Of a stretch of DNA of 64,000 nucleotides, positions 50,380-62,859 are shown piece by piece. Source of the DNA: Mimachlamys varia (Eukaryota; Mollusca; Bivalvia; Pectinida; Pectinidae). The stretch lies in the NCBI GenBank assembly GCA_947623455.1, contig OX392527.1, positions 47,288,401 through 47,352,400 of the forward strand. Direction: 5' to 3'. The notes below the pieces were generated by a model. The model did not search any database, was not told the DNA's origin, and worked only from the letters and a program-made list of their open reading frames with translations. A program made the position numbers and the translations under genes. Each line of letters starts with the position of its first letter. The first letter of the stretch is position 1.

Positions 50380-53300
50380 AAACATAGTAGGCCAAGTTTC
50401 AATGAAGTTTTTGAATGTAAGAACTAACATTGATTTAGTTAAATATCAAACGCCACTGTAAGAAATTCGAGTAAAGTATCGAATTGCATAGATAATATTG
50501 GTTTCGATATATATTATTATTCTTATTTTGCATGAATAAAATAGTCTATCTACACCAAGTTTAAAACATTGATTAAGTTCAAGAACTTAATTCACTCAAA
50601 AAATAGATTAATTTATTCAATGTCATTAACATTTGTTTCACGCTTACGTTTTTACTGTAGTAGACTTGATCAATACAGACTTACTGGATGTTAGAAATAA
50701 CATTGACAAAGTTCAAAGTTGTTGAATCAATAGCGAATATTTTTTGAATTTCAAAATAAACATTATTTTTAATGTTTTCAATATAAGTATAGAATTCTAA
50801 ACACTTCTTTTGAAGATGTATTTTGATAGACTTGGTTGATATAAACTAAATGGATGTTAGAAATAACATTGATTTAGTTAAAGAGCCAAAGTCGCTGTAA
50901 AAACTTGGATAATGCAGTAAATGTCATAAAAATACATAAATATTTTCATTATGTTTTATATGCTTTGATGTGATAAATAAGTTGGTTGACAGAAACTAAA
51001 TGGATGTTAGAAATAACATTGATTACGTTCAAGAACAAATCACATTGACAGAAAATCGATTGACACATTAATGATTTTCATAGAGAACCTAACTCTGTAA
51101 AATAGATTACTGTATTTAAAAAAATGAGAATAATAAACTCATGTTTTAATGTATCATTGTATGAACGGTGTAATATCTACCTTTAAGTTGTAATAGACTT
51201 GGTTGATATAAACTAAATGGATGTTAGAAATAACATTGATTTAGGTAAAGAACAAAAATCGCTGGAATTTTAAAGAATATGTCAAATTTCATAGATAACA
51301 TTAATCTTTTTTATACATTATCAGTTTAATATTTTTTATTTTTCCTTACATTTATAACTGACTTTGTTGACAGAAACTAAATGGATGTTAGAAATAACAT
51401 TGATTAAGTTAAAGATCAAATGACATTGAAAGAAAATCGATATTAATGTATTTCATAGAGAACATTTGTTTCAATACCTCTTTATTCTAAATCTGTTTAT
51501 ATTGTGTAAGGTTAAATAAACCTGTTTCAACTTGGTTTATACAAGCTAAATGGGTGTTAGCAATAACATTGATTTAGTTCAAGAACCTAGCTCAGTGAAT
51601 AAAATAGATTATTGTATTAAAATAATGAGCATAATAAACTCATGTTTTAATGTATCATTTTATGAACGGTGTAACGTGTATCTTTATGTTGTAATAGACT
51701 TGGTTGATACAAACTAAATGGATGTTAGAAATAACATTGATTTAGGTTAAGAACCAACGTCGTTGAAAAACATAGATTAATTAAACGTTGTTTTAATGCA
51801 CTATTATTTTTAATTATATTGTATATGCTTTTATGTTTTAATTAACTCTGTTTATAGAAACTAAGTGGATGTGAGAAGAAACATTGATTAGTTTCAACAC
51901 ATTATTTTGTATTACATATATGGTGTATATGTGTTTAAGTTTGAATTGACTTGGTTGATGGAAACTTTATGGATGTTAGAAATAACATTTATTAGGTTCA
52001 AGAACTTAATTCACTCAAAATATAGATTAATGTATTTAATGTCATTGATGTTTGTTTCACGCTTACCTTTTAACTGTAGTAGACTTGATCAGTACAAACT
52101 TACTGGATGTTAGAAATAACATTGACAAAGTTCAAAGTTATTGAATCAATAGGGTATATTTTTTGAATTTCAAAATAAACATTATTTTTAATGTTTTCAA
52201 TATAAGTATAAAATACTAAACACTTCTTTTGAAGATGTATTTTGATAGACTTGGTTGATATAAACTAAATGGATGTTAGAAATAACATTGATTAAGTTCA
52301 AGAATCAAAGTCGCTGTAAAAACATGGATAATGTAGTAAATGTCGTAAAAACAACATTAATTTTGTTTCAATATATTTTTATTTTTATATGTTTTATATG
52401 CTTCGATGTTATAGATAAGGTGGTTGACAGAAACTCAATGGATGTTAGAAATAACATTGATTAAGTTAAAGATCAAAAATCGCTGGAATTATAAAGAATA
52501 TGTCAAATTTCATAGATAACATTAATTTTGTTTTTAATACATTATAATTTTAATTTGTTTATTTTTCCTTACATTTATAACTGACTTTGTTGACAGAAAC
52601 TAAATGGATGTTAGAAATAACATTGATTAAGTTCAAAAACAAATGACATTGAAAGAAAATCGATATTAATGTATTTCATAGAGAACATTTGTTTCAATAC
52701 ATCTTTATTTTAAATCTGTTTATATTGTGTAAGGTTACAAAACCTGTTTCAACTTGGTTTATACAAGCTAAATGGATGTTAGCAATAACATTGATTTAGT
52801 TCAAGAACCTAGCTCAGTGAATAAAATAGATTAATGCATTAAAATAATGAGCATAATTTTTTTTAAATTAATTTTGTTTCAATGCATTATTATTTTTATT
52901 ATGTTTCATATGCTTTGATGTTATAGATACGGTGGTTGACAGAAACTAAATGGATGTTAGAAATAACATTGATTAAGTTAAAGATAAAAAATCGCTGGAA
53001 TTATACAGAATATGTCACATTAATTTTGTTTTTAATACATTATAATTTTATAGGTGTAACACGAGCCTTTAAATTGTAATATACTTTCTTGGTATAAAGT
53101 AAATGGGTGTAAGAAATAACATTGATTTAGTTCAAGAACCTCAGTGAAAAAAATAGACTACTGTATTAAAATAATGAGCATTGTATGGAAGGTGTAAAAT
53201 GTACCTTTAAGTTGTAATAGACTTGGTTGATATAAACTAAATGGATGTTAGAAATAACATTGATTTAGTTAAAGAGCCAAAGTCGTTGAAACAATAACGA

Positions 53301-53440
53301 TGCAATTTCGAATTTTCAAAATTAACATTTTTAATGTATAAATACAATCTTTAACACTTCAATTGAAGATGTAATTTAATAGGCTTGGTTAATACAAACT
53401 AAGTGGATGTTAGAAATAACATTGATTAAGTTAACTTGAA
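50380..53440 (+). repeat. Satellite-like tandem array of about 165-bp units
   Basis: About 17-18 diverged units, each with the core GGATGTTAGAAATAACATTG, for example near 50686, 50853, 51000, 51219, 51383, 51719, 52106, 52270, 52439, 52607, 52951, 53246 and 53406. Most spacings are 160-170 bp, with some short or long ones. The core contains the hairpin ATGTTA-GAAA-TAACAT. The remaining sequence of each unit is far more variable than the core. A single stray core lies at 54222. Confidence 0.9.
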
Positions 53441-53532
53441 GATTCATCTTCGTTTACAAAACTGAATTACGGCTTTAATTTGATAATTGATGTAATCATA
53501 CTTATTTGTTTTAAGGCATCGATCCCTGGAAA

Positions 53533-53955
53533 CATCCTCGATATCCAGGGGTTATGCTCACCTACGCTCGCAACACCCCTGGAATCATCCTTGATAACCA
53601 GGGGTTACGTTCAAATTAGCAAAAGTTAGAAAAATTGAAGGCTCCATGTGGGCTACCTTGTTGGTCAGGCAAGAAGACTAGTTTGACCTTTTGATGCACA
53701 TCAAAAGAATCTCGTGGTCATATAACGGTAAAAATTGACAAGCTTTGAAGTTGGTTGCGGCTCCTTTGTAATCTTCAAAAGACAGGCATACAACCCAGCG
53801 AGTAGTCAGTTTTTCTTTTTACCTTAGCGAGCCTTAAGTTTTGCCATGGCATATTCAGTTTTTTCTTTTTACCTAAGCGAGCCTTCAGTTTTGCCATGAC
53901 ATATTCCAAGGGTGGAGAGAGCGTAGGTGAGCATAACGCTTGGATATCGAGGGTG
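53533..53955. mobile_element. TIR element, CATCCTCGATATCC family, compound copy
   Basis: Left end CATCCTCGATATCCAGGGG and right end CTTGGATATCGAGGGTG are inverted (about 37 bp each), with CTCACCTACGCTC extending the match. A second left-type end starts near 53594. No matching target duplication is visible, which suggests a rearranged or compound copy. Confidence 0.75.
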
Positions 53956-54329
53956 GGACTCATTGTGCAAACTGTTGCATTGTGATTTATTTCCTATAGA
54001 AACAACAATGTTATTCAAACAAGTGAACTTTTTTTATTTAAAAATTAATATGAAAAATATTATTTGTTTTAAAGCTTTGAAAGTTTGGTGTATAAATAAG
54101 CTTAATGGATGGAATACAAATAAATTGTTCAAATAAGTAATATTTCCAACATTTCTACATGTTTTCATTTTATATCCTTTTATGGTATGCAATGCAAAAG
54201 AATTTGCTGATAGAAAGTATTTGGATGTTAGAAATAACATTGATTTATTTTGTTACAGCTATAGCCATGCAAAATTTTGTTATGCTTATCAATTATTTCT
54301 ACATGTTTTGTCGCCATTTTGAATTTTTA

Positions 54330-55485
54330 GGTCACCTGAGACGAAGTCTCAAGTGACCTATTCTAATCGCCTTTTGTCCGTCGTCGTCCGTCGTCCGTCG
54401 TGCGTCGTGCGTCCGTAAACTTTTTACATTTTCGACTTCTTCTCCAAAACCACTGAACCAAATTCAATGAAATTTGGCAGGGAGCTTCCATGGCTAAAGT
54501 TCAACTAAAATTGTGAATTATATGGTCCCCACCCCCCAGGGGCATGCGGAGCGGGGCCAAAAAGGGTAAAATTGACTAAAACTTCAAAAATCTTCTCCTC
54601 TACTCTCAGATATGGTAGAATCAAATACTCTTCATAGATAGAAGGGTCTTAAGATGCTTTACCAAAATTGTGAATTTCATGACCCTGGGGTCTCATGTTT
54701 GCCCCTGGGGAGGGGGTAAACTTTACTATAGTTTATATAGGGAAATCACATTTTTGACTATTATTTGTTGGATTTGTATTGGAATTCATTCTAACTTTTA
54801 TCAAATTATCAGCATGTGATGACACTTTGATGGTATGTACATGATGGCCCTAGTTGACCCCCAGGGGCCTGCGGGGCGGGGCCAAAAAGGGTATAATTTA
54901 CCAAAATTTCAAAAATCTCCTCCTCTACTCTTAGATATGGTAGAATCAAATCCTCTTCATAGATGGAAGGGTCTGAAGGTGCTTTACCAAAATTGTGAAT
55001 TGTATGACCCTGGGGTCTCATGTTTGCCCCTGGGAAGGGGATAAACTTTACTATAGTTTATATTGGGAAATCACATTTTTGACTATTATTTGTTGGATTT
55101 GTATTGGAATTCATTCTAACTTGTATCAAATTATCAGCATGGGATGACACTTTGATGGTATGTACATGTTTGCCCTAGTTGACCCCAGGGGCTGGTGGGC
55201 GGAGCAAAAAACGGTCAAATTGACATAAATTTCAAAAATCTTCTTCTCTTCTAACAGATATGCTGGAATCAAATACTCTTCATAGATGGATTGGTTTTAA
55301 GGTTCTTTACCAAAATTGTGAATTTCATGACTCTGGGATCTTGCATCTCCCCCTGTGGAGGGGGTTAAGTTTACTATGAAGCCTTGTGTTGCAATGTATT
55401 GTTATAAATATTCATCTCAACATTCCCATATTTCTCTTTCATGTCAACCATCAGGTGACCGTTAAGGCCCATGGGCCTCTTGTTA
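54330..55485. repeat. Long repeat with terminal hairpin and three internal units
   Basis: It starts with a near-perfect hairpin (GGTCACCTGAGAC, loop GAA, GTCTCAAGTGACC) and a GTCCGTCGTCC-rich stretch. It ends TCAGGTGACC then AAGGCCCATGGGCCT, which is inverted relative to the start. Inside are three units of about 325 bp sharing CCAGGGGC, GGTAGAATCAAAT, ACTCTTCATAGAT, CCAAAATTGTGAATT and TGGATTTGTATTGGAATTC, beginning near 54525, 54850 and 55175. No coding frame is supported; this is a non-autonomous or unknown interspersed repeat. Confidence 0.85.
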
Positions 55486-56350
55486 AATTTAAGTTTCAAT
55501 TACTACCAAATGTGTGTGTATATCCAAGAGTAACTATTTATAGACTCGTGTGAAACGTAGAGATGTTAAAAGTAAAATACTATAAAGTGACCCAGTGCCA
55601 TCTCACCTGATAATGTCATTGATGCCATTTTTATCAGTGTACTCAATCGGAACAGTGTTTAGGGAAGTTTCAATATATTTTATACAAAAGTAGTTGAAAG
55701 TAGTTGTAACTGCACCCAGAAATGAACACCGAACGATTTTGGGCAAATGTGCGGGGATAATGCAATCAATGGAAACAAAAAACAAAAACAAACTCATGAA
55801 CAAGATTTTAAAAATCAGAAGAGGTTTAATAATTTTTAATTTTATCTACTTTTTGAAAAAATACAGTTGTGAAAATGAAAACCTGATAGATTCCATAGCA
55901 TTGCACGTAAAATAAGAAAATTTAGTTTTAGCAATTATGTGTGAACATATAATTATGCAGAAGTAAATAACATAAAAAAAATTGCATCCTAATGTTTGTT
56001 CCCTTTTGGGTGGAATGACGCTTGTTTCAGAAATAAATAGCTGGTAATATTCTTATTTGTTAAATTGAACAAAATTTATTTTCCCTGGAGATTAGATGTA
56101 GAACGATATATTTGTAATCGAATGTGATAGCAGCTAATATAAGCTTTTAATTAATAAAGTTCTGAATTCTGTAATGAATCTTTCTTATTTTTTGCCATTT
56201 AATCACAGATAAAAGGAAACACTTGATTATACAGTAGACACATCACAAAAAATGCATGATAATAAAATCCCCCAAGCCTCGCCAAGCATGCACCAAAGAT
56301 CAACTAAGTTTAAAATATAATTTCAAATTATCTTCCCTTCGATATTGGTA
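55486..56350. other. Unassigned AT-rich sequence
   Basis: Nothing recognised. The distal 3' UTR of the minus-strand sorbitol dehydrogenase gene may lie here: AATAAA on the minus strand occurs at about 56078-56083 and, nearer the stop, at 56354-56359. Confidence 0.45.
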
Positions 56351-56523
56351 TATTTTATTTGAATCTTACATGTATTTCACGTAGAACTAGAACGTGTAAA
56401 GCAATTTCTCTCACTCCACAATCCTCTCAAAATGTGTTTTTAGACACACATTATTTTTTTCTGACAAATTGAAAAACGTAGCTGCATAATTATCGACACG
56501 CTGAATAATACACTTTGTCCATT

Positions 56524-56674
56524 TTAACGCGCGCAATTAATCATGACCTTGATTCCTTCGCCCCTCAAGGTCGTCTCGAAGGCCTTAATTGATTCCTCCA
56601 ATGAAAATCTGTGTGTTATCAGAGGTTTTATGTCAACTTTCCCAGAGGCTACCATTTCCAAAGCTGTAGGATAG
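56524..56674 (-). CDS. SORD: Sorbitol dehydrogenase terminal exon
   Basis: Enters with one base to complete Cys, then 49 codons to TAA at 56524-56526. The [20 protein letters not shown] box is the strongest evidence. Minus-strand AATAAA at 56354-56359 is a plausible polyadenylation signal about 165 bp after the stop. Confidence 0.88.
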
Positions 56675-59600
56675 CTAAAAAAGTAAAAAGAAAACAACCG
56701 CAAAATCATGTATACGACTTCAATGCCCTTACAGTAAACGCTCGAAACATGTTCTGTAAAGGCCCAATATTCGTAACTTTCCGCAAAACTTTAAGCCTAA
56801 TAACTTATTATATTTATAGATTTAGTTAAGATTAGCTGATATCAGCAATATTCCAGATAAATTCCTACGCGGTTACCGGTACAGCAGCATTTGAAACTCG
56901 CTATTTGTAAGTCGCCCTGATTTACTTCCTTTTAGACTTATTTTTGCAAAGCTATCAACTGGATTTTTTTCATAATTCGTCAGAATCCCGAAAAAAATTC
57001 TGAAGTTACCTATATCGGGCCTTTAAATGAATATATGTGCTGGATGCTTTTAATGCATTGGTTAGTTGCTTGGGATGATTAACGGTATAAAAATCTGAGA
57101 ACTATTATCGTCGCCGGAAAAAAAATCATTTTGATTTTGATGTTCGTGACCTTATTGAAATTATTATATTTTCTCGGTAAAATATAGATGAACTCTGTAC
57201 GTAATCTCTTGGACAAATCAGGCTACTTGGATTTTTTAGTCCAAAACTCTTTTAGCTCTTAAGACATTATGCAAGCTATACTTCTTGTTCAGGTGGATAC
57301 AAAATTAATAGAATCGTTCACCCCTTCGGGGTGAGAGGAGGGGGTGAAAATTCTCCCAAAAGGGGTTTATAATTACTTGTTTGTGTTATTCTGTTTACCC
57401 TGCAATATTTCTGATATTAACATATTGACGTTACATCAATTCATAACAATGATAATGTGATGTGATTTAACAAATACATGGTTGTGAGCTACATTTTGTA
57501 TCTTGGAGCATACTTTGTGAAAAACACAACAAAGCTAGGATGATACAGTTGTGGAAACGCACAACGCACCTAAAATTGCGTGCGTACGTCGTGCACACAC
57601 CATTCACAGATCGTTCGCCCATGGTGCACACAATTGGGCGCTCTAAAAATCGTGCGTTCCTGTGTGCGATTCTCACGCACAATTTGGTATAACTGGTCGA
57701 TACATATTACGGAATAAAAAAAATACGGAACCCTCTTGTCGAAACACTAAGTAAATTTGCATCATATCAGTTGGGATTATCTTAATTTTACAATGTACAA
57801 TACATTGTATTACAGTGACCATGAGACAGTCAAGAATGGGTTTAGCTCCCAGGTAACAGAACAGGTAAATAAATATAACATGCGTTTTGCTTGTCCAGTG
57901 GCGACACCATTGTTTTACACCTAGGCGAGTTATGTAAGTGCCCCGGGCCAGAGATGTATAAATATATGGCCTATGTACAGGTATAGCTTGGTAAAATCTG
58001 GCAATATTTACCTTAATGAAAACATGTTAATTTGTGTTGAAAGTTTACAGTGTCTTTTTGGTTAGCTTAAAAATAATACAAAAAGTCCATTTTTCATTTC
58101 AAGATAATGATCAGCTTATATATGTAGCTAAACAATAGAAGTAAGCTTCAAAAAGCTAACCCTATACCGTATTTATTGCTAAGCCATTTCTCAATTTACA
58201 CCAACCACGATTGTCATCGAACTATGTTAGTGTATCGTACGCGTGTGCCCACATGTGCGATAGAAACAATCGCCCAGGATTACACCGTTCTCACCTCGTG
58301 CATACTTCGTGCACGCACGCACGTGTAACGTTGTGCGATACCACAACTGTATATTTACCACGACAAATACATTATTTGAGCTAAATGCTGATAAATAAAA
58401 TGTGTTATTGATTGTTTTATGAGATGAACAGATTATAAGTATTGCACTGTTTTCAGTTGGCATTCATAGGCAATATGAATGCCGGCTGGTCAATTGCAAA
58501 TTCAATGAAGCGCTGAAAGCAGTTCAATGCTTAAATATACTGAGAAAGATATAGTGCGAATGGTTGAATTCCTGGTTGACAATATCTTCGTTGAGTTCGG
58601 AGGAAAGACTTTCCAACAGACTTTGACTGTGCCCCACTTATGCTGACTTGTTTTTGTTTTCATACGAGGCTGAATTTGTCGATAGTCTTTTCAGGATGTG
58701 TAACAAAAACCTTGCCAAATGTTTCAATTTCACTTTCAGGTATATCGACGATGTGTTGTCTTTAGACAAGAAGAAGTTTTCTGACGTAGTTGGTCGTATA
58801 TATCGTAGTAAACTTGAGATTGAATGACGCAATTGACTCTCCTACATCAGCTTCTTATCTCGACCTTACTTAAACTATGACCAACACAGGCAGCTTACTC
58901 CTAAGAATTATGACGGTCTCGATTTACCGATCGAACGTGAACTTTCCCTTTCTTGATAGTAACATCACTACTTCTTCATCCTATGGTGTTTACATGTCGC
59001 AGTTGATTCGTTATTCTAGGGCTTGCTCTGAATATCGAGATTTTCGTGATAGATGTCAGCTGTTGACAAACTTACGGCACAGGGATTCGAGAGATGCAGG
59101 TTGATCAGAATTATGGGCAAGTTTTATGGTCGCCATCTTGATCTCATTGAGAAATATACTGTATCTTTGTAGGAAATAAAAATGGACGTCATTGAGTATG
59201 CTAATTAGTTTGCTCACATGTTGTGATTGACAATGATACTCGATTCTCCTTTTTCGTACTCGATATTGACTTGGATATGACCACGATTTACAAGGCGGAT
59301 GTCGTCGATGAAGCAGAAGACGCTTACTTTTCCGGAACACCTGGTTTTATTCTCTTGTACTTTTACGAGGGTCTTCGTGTAAATATTTCCTTTGCTCCTA
59401 TTTTGCCTCTAGTTTAATCGATTTTGAGTTCGGATTATGGTTTTGTTGACGCTTTGGTATTCCCTGATTGTTTACTCATGACTGGAATTATTACTCTCAA
59501 TCAAACGTTATTCAATTGTTGAGAACGTGCAATGAGCACGTGAAGTTTGTCCCAACGCTAGAGTAATAGTGAGGAGACCCCTGCCAAGGATAGGAGAAAT

Positions 59601-59818
59601 CTTTCCTCAAACATGTTTGGCAAACCAAGCAAAGAAACAATTTAAAATATAAGTACTACTTTTGTCATTTGAATTTAAAAAACCATATATATTTACCAGT
59701 TGCAGTATCGAAGGCTTCCTTTGATGTCCACCTCCCGAAGGAATGCATCCGTAATTGGCAGGTCGATGACCTTTTGACAACATCCTACCAACACCACGCA
59801 GCCCCCGCGCTCAGTTGC
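56524..59818 (-). CDS. SORD: Sorbitol dehydrogenase, last two exons (partial gene)
   Basis: The minus-strand exons 59697-59818 and 56524-56674 join in phase 2. The protein continues [12 protein letters not shown] (end of the Rossmann fold), [15 protein letters not shown], then [20 protein letters not shown] and [20 protein letters not shown] to the stop. This matches the C-terminal quarter of zinc-dependent polyol (sorbitol) dehydrogenases, which oxidise sorbitol to fructose with NAD in the cytosol. The catalytic zinc ligands lie in upstream exons not seen here, presumably beyond 64000 or lost. Splice sites: donor CTG/GTAAAT, acceptor TTACTTTTTTAG. The 3.0-kb intron is packed with transposon remnants. 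A closely related medium-chain dehydrogenase is possible. Reading frames are intact, so these exons could belong to a working gene. Confidence 0.85.
56759..57023. mobile_element. 265-bp MITE with TA duplication
   Basis: Inverted ends AAGGCCCAATATTCGTAAC and GTTACCTATATCGGGCCTT, each flanked by TA (56757-56758, 57024-57025). The interior matches 19128-19518, so this is a dispersed family. It lies in the sorbitol dehydrogenase intron, 85 bp from the last exon. Confidence 0.85.
57472..59465 (+). mobile_element. Penelope-like retroelement fragment C, split by insertion
   Basis: A left scrap (57472-57545) matches the segment around 3990-4060 of fragment A and ends near AAAGCTAGG. After about 980 bp of inserted sequence, the RT resumes at 58528 with a TACTGAGAAAGATATAGTGCG segment, the [17 protein letters not shown] region, and YIDDVLS (about 58740-58765). 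Frameshifts and a stop after LEIE follow. The tail to about 59465 matches the tail of A (for example TTTCCGGAACACCTGGTTTT and TTAATCGATTTTGAGTTCGG). It lies in the sorbitol dehydrogenase intron on the opposite strand. Confidence 0.75.
57546..58349. mobile_element. 804-bp TIR element (CAGTTGTGG ends)
   Basis: Left CAGTTGTGGAAACGCACAACG and right CGTTGTGCGATACCACAACTG are inverted with a few mismatches, with TA flanking at 57544-57545 and 58350-58351. The subterminal regions are rich in GTGCG/CGCAC motifs (GCGTGCGTACGTCGTGC and CGTGCACGCACGCACGTG). It has no long open frame, so it is non-autonomous. CAGT ends with TA duplication suggest the Tc1/mariner group, as for 20597-23484, but the two have unrelated interiors. 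Confidence 0.85.
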
Positions 59819-59983
59819 CTTTATTACAAAGAAATATTATTAATTCATTTGAGGAAACACATGTATATTCTGATTGAATTGATATTTCATTTGAGATAAA
59901 ACAACATATCTGACCTCCCACGAAATGCAATCTAAGGGTAGATAACTCTGTATATGCAAATCGATAGTTGTGTAAATAAAGTT

Positions 59984-60145
59984 ACACAACGAGTGGTTGT
60001 TGGATATGGAATTTATTTCACTCGAGTTAATTAGGTTTTAAAAGTTACAAAAGACACGAGCTTAAGCTTTAGTCTTTTGTAACTTTAAAAAAATAATTAA
60101 CGAGATTGAAATATATTCCATATCCAATAACAATGAGTCGTGTGA
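59984..60145. repeat. 162-bp foldback element
   Basis: Arms of about 70 bp: ACACAACGAGTGGTTG, GTTGGATATGGAATTTATTTC and AAAAGTTACAAAAGAC on the left; GTCTTTTGTAACTTT, GAAATATATTCCATATCCAA and GAGTCGTGTGA on the right. The loop is about 16 bases. No ORF. Confidence 0.9.
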
Positions 60146-60237
60146 CCTGTTTCTATCTTAATACTATTTAATCGCAGTGGCAGTGTTGTTTTTTGTGAAC
60201 CGCGGATGATATTTGCGCGAAAACACATCATCTCGTA

Positions 60238-60440
60238 TATATTCCCGCCAAATCGTGACGACATCAACAATCAGCACGTTGCATCGACCAACATGATTTC
60301 AGGTCAAAGTTCAACTTCTCAACCAATCAAAAGTCCGGAAGGTCATATTCTACTTGTGGTATATAACATGTATTTATCCAACAGTCAACACGTGTATACA
60401 ATGGTCAGAGTGGAATAACACAGGGTATTGTGGTAGAAGG
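60238..60440 (-). repeat. Dispersed repeat, copy 2
   Basis: Inverse copy of 47697-47885, beginning ATATTCCCGCCAAATCGTGA and ending in the ACACAGGGTATTGTGGTAG segment. It is separated by about 90 bp from the foldback at 59984; the two may belong to one composite element. Confidence 0.85.
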
Positions 60441-60947
60441 AGCAATTATATAATCGTGTATTACGAAAAAGGAGACAACTCCTTAATATTACACATTTCT
60501 CCTCTCTTCAGTAAAGCTACGTCTGCGTATAAATTATATATCGTATAAGCAATGAAAACTGTTCCTGAGAATGAAAATCTGTTTCAACGACGAATGGAGT
60601 TGTTTAGTAACAGTATCTCGAAACATAGAACATATGCTGGATCCATTGTCTTGTTGTATAAAAAAGGTTACAAGCTTCTTATTCCATTCATGAACAGTTG
60701 AAATTCTTTGGCTGATTCCTTGTGCGACTTTCGACTGTGTTGCGACAAGAGTTTGTGATATTTTGTGTGGATAACAACTGTTATGTGTAAATAAATATGT
60801 TCAATGTAATACCAATACTGTTGAAAAAAGGGATACAATGAAGAAAAATAGTATTGTTTACTGTGTTTTTTCTTAATTAACCAGTATATTGAGGTAAATT
60901 GAATGGAAGTTGCTTATCTGCATAACCACAACTGTCATATAGACAAC

Positions 60948-61491
60948 CATCCTCGATATCCAGGGGTTACGATCACCTATGTAATCTACACCCCTGGAAT
61001 ATATCATGGCAAAATTGAAAGCTCCCGGGTCTGCCACCTAGCGGTCGGTGTGCGTTGTGTCCTTTTGAATCACGTAATCACCGACCAATCAAAATGCGTA
61101 TGACAAAACAGCTTCAGCAATGAATGTTAACATGGAAAAACATCTCATTCGGTTGGTCTGTGAAAAAATCAAGCTTGATCAAATTAGACAGCATCAGGAA
61201 ACGGCGATCCACGCACTGAGTCCTTACCGTAAATGTGTCGGTGAAGATTGTTCTTCTCTGTTTTACTGGTAAAGATCCATGACACAGTCGACACTGCACG
61301 TGCACCTTGTTTACAATTTTTTTTCTGTCCCATAAGAGCGCGTGATCAAATGTAAGGTGCGCTCTGATTGGACGCAGCCAGACCTAGCTGCATCCAATGA
61401 AAATTCTCGTCGCGGGATTTACGAAATGTGGTCTATATATGCCAAGGGTGAAGATGAGTGTGCGGATCGTAACCCTTGGCTAGCGAAGATG
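60948..61491. mobile_element. 544-bp TIR element with 9-bp target duplication
   Basis: Ends CATCCTCGATATCCAGGGG and the inverse of CATCTTCGCTAGCCAAGGG are flanked by a perfect 9-bp repeat ATAGACAAC (60939-60947, 61492-61500). Its left end is the same family as 53533-53955. A 9-bp duplication is typical of MULE-type transposition. No transposase frame is present. Confidence 0.88.
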
Positions 61492-61500
61492 ATAGACAAC

Positions 61501-62859
61501 GTATAGCAACCCACTTCGAACGTTGTATTCTTTCGTACATGTACAACAGTTGAATATTATCGTGTATGTGTAAGCCCTTCCTGTTAATATACACAACTAG
61601 GACTAGGGTCATGGTTCGGCATGTCATTTATGTTGTTCCAAACGAAGCCTACAATTACAATATATAATGATTGTACATATACAATTGATAATTGTAGATA
61701 AAGATATAAATGGACATGAAATAGATTATTAAATTATATATTTATATTTAAGACATGGAATTCTATCACAGACTAGCATTTGTAGATTTGTCTTACCAGG
61801 TCTCGGCATAAGCCTCTCCGCTGCCCTAGATGGAAGTGATGGGAAGAGGGGTTGTGATGCGTGAGGAAATGTAATTGCGCATGCCCCTAGAGAATACTCC
61901 AGAGGCATGCACAATGACAGGTGCTCCATGTTCATACATACCACTCTCTCACTCAGGTGTGACATATACATACGTAAACATATACATGTGGACAGAGTGA
62001 CAGACTAGGCCCGGATTATGTATTGAGTACTACAGAGTAGTACTCAGCATGTACAATAATGTACAGCCAGTCTACATACTCCCCTGCTGAGTAAAATGAC
62101 TCCAGGCATTTCCGATTCTAGGTATAATTCCAAAATCTTTAAAATATTTAAATATTATGGAAAACCAGTTTGGATCGATCATTGTTCCAGCATACATGTA
62201 AGTTATACACTTAAGTGGAAAATTATGCAAATATATATTATGGTGCCACTGAATATATCGAAACCATGTAAGTGAAGCTTACATTATAAAGCAAAACCTA
62301 ATGGTAAATATATCAGGTCCAATATCTTGGTAGTTTTAACTAAACAATATCAAGTTCACAAATGATAGGTTATAAAACACCGGTTAGGGGAATGGATATG
62401 GTTGGACGTCCTAATGTTCCAATCTCCTCATATTGCATATATATATAATGATTATTATGCCCATTGGGACAATACAGTTATCACAAGAAGCACTTTTACA
62501 AGTACTATTGCTACATCCCAATTAATAGATGGAGTAAATTACTGGTGACTACCATACCAAAGCTATATATAAATATAATTATCAACACGCGATTCAAGGG
62601 AGATAATCCATGACAGTTGTGAGGCTGTCATTACCCATGTGGGAACCACACAATTATGTTTTAAAATAATACATAATATAATAGTTAAAATACACATATC
62701 GTTATTAGATCTAACACTGGAGAGGTTGGGGATACCCCTACCGATCTCCTTAGATCGAACGACTTAATTGAAATAATAAAGTTAAAACACTATGGATATT
62801 ATTAAAAAACACAACAATAATACACTGTAATTTGCTTTAAACAATCAGGATTGTTACAG
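61501..62859 (-). other. Putative 3' non-coding region and LTR of the gypsy element
   Basis: This is downstream of the integrase stop on the minus strand, where a 3' LTR is expected. A purine-rich run (AGCAGGGGAG, minus strand, about 62086-62095) is followed by TATGTAGACTGG and a perfect palindrome, so an LTR could begin near 62080. No partner LTR is in the window, so neither boundary nor TG...CA ends can be confirmed. Confidence 0.35.
62024..62046. repeat. Perfect 10-bp-arm palindrome
   Basis: TGAGTACTAC, loop AGA, GTAGTACTCA. A second pair TGTACA-ATAA-TGTACA follows within 10 bases. It lies in the candidate LTR of the gypsy element. Confidence 0.9.
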
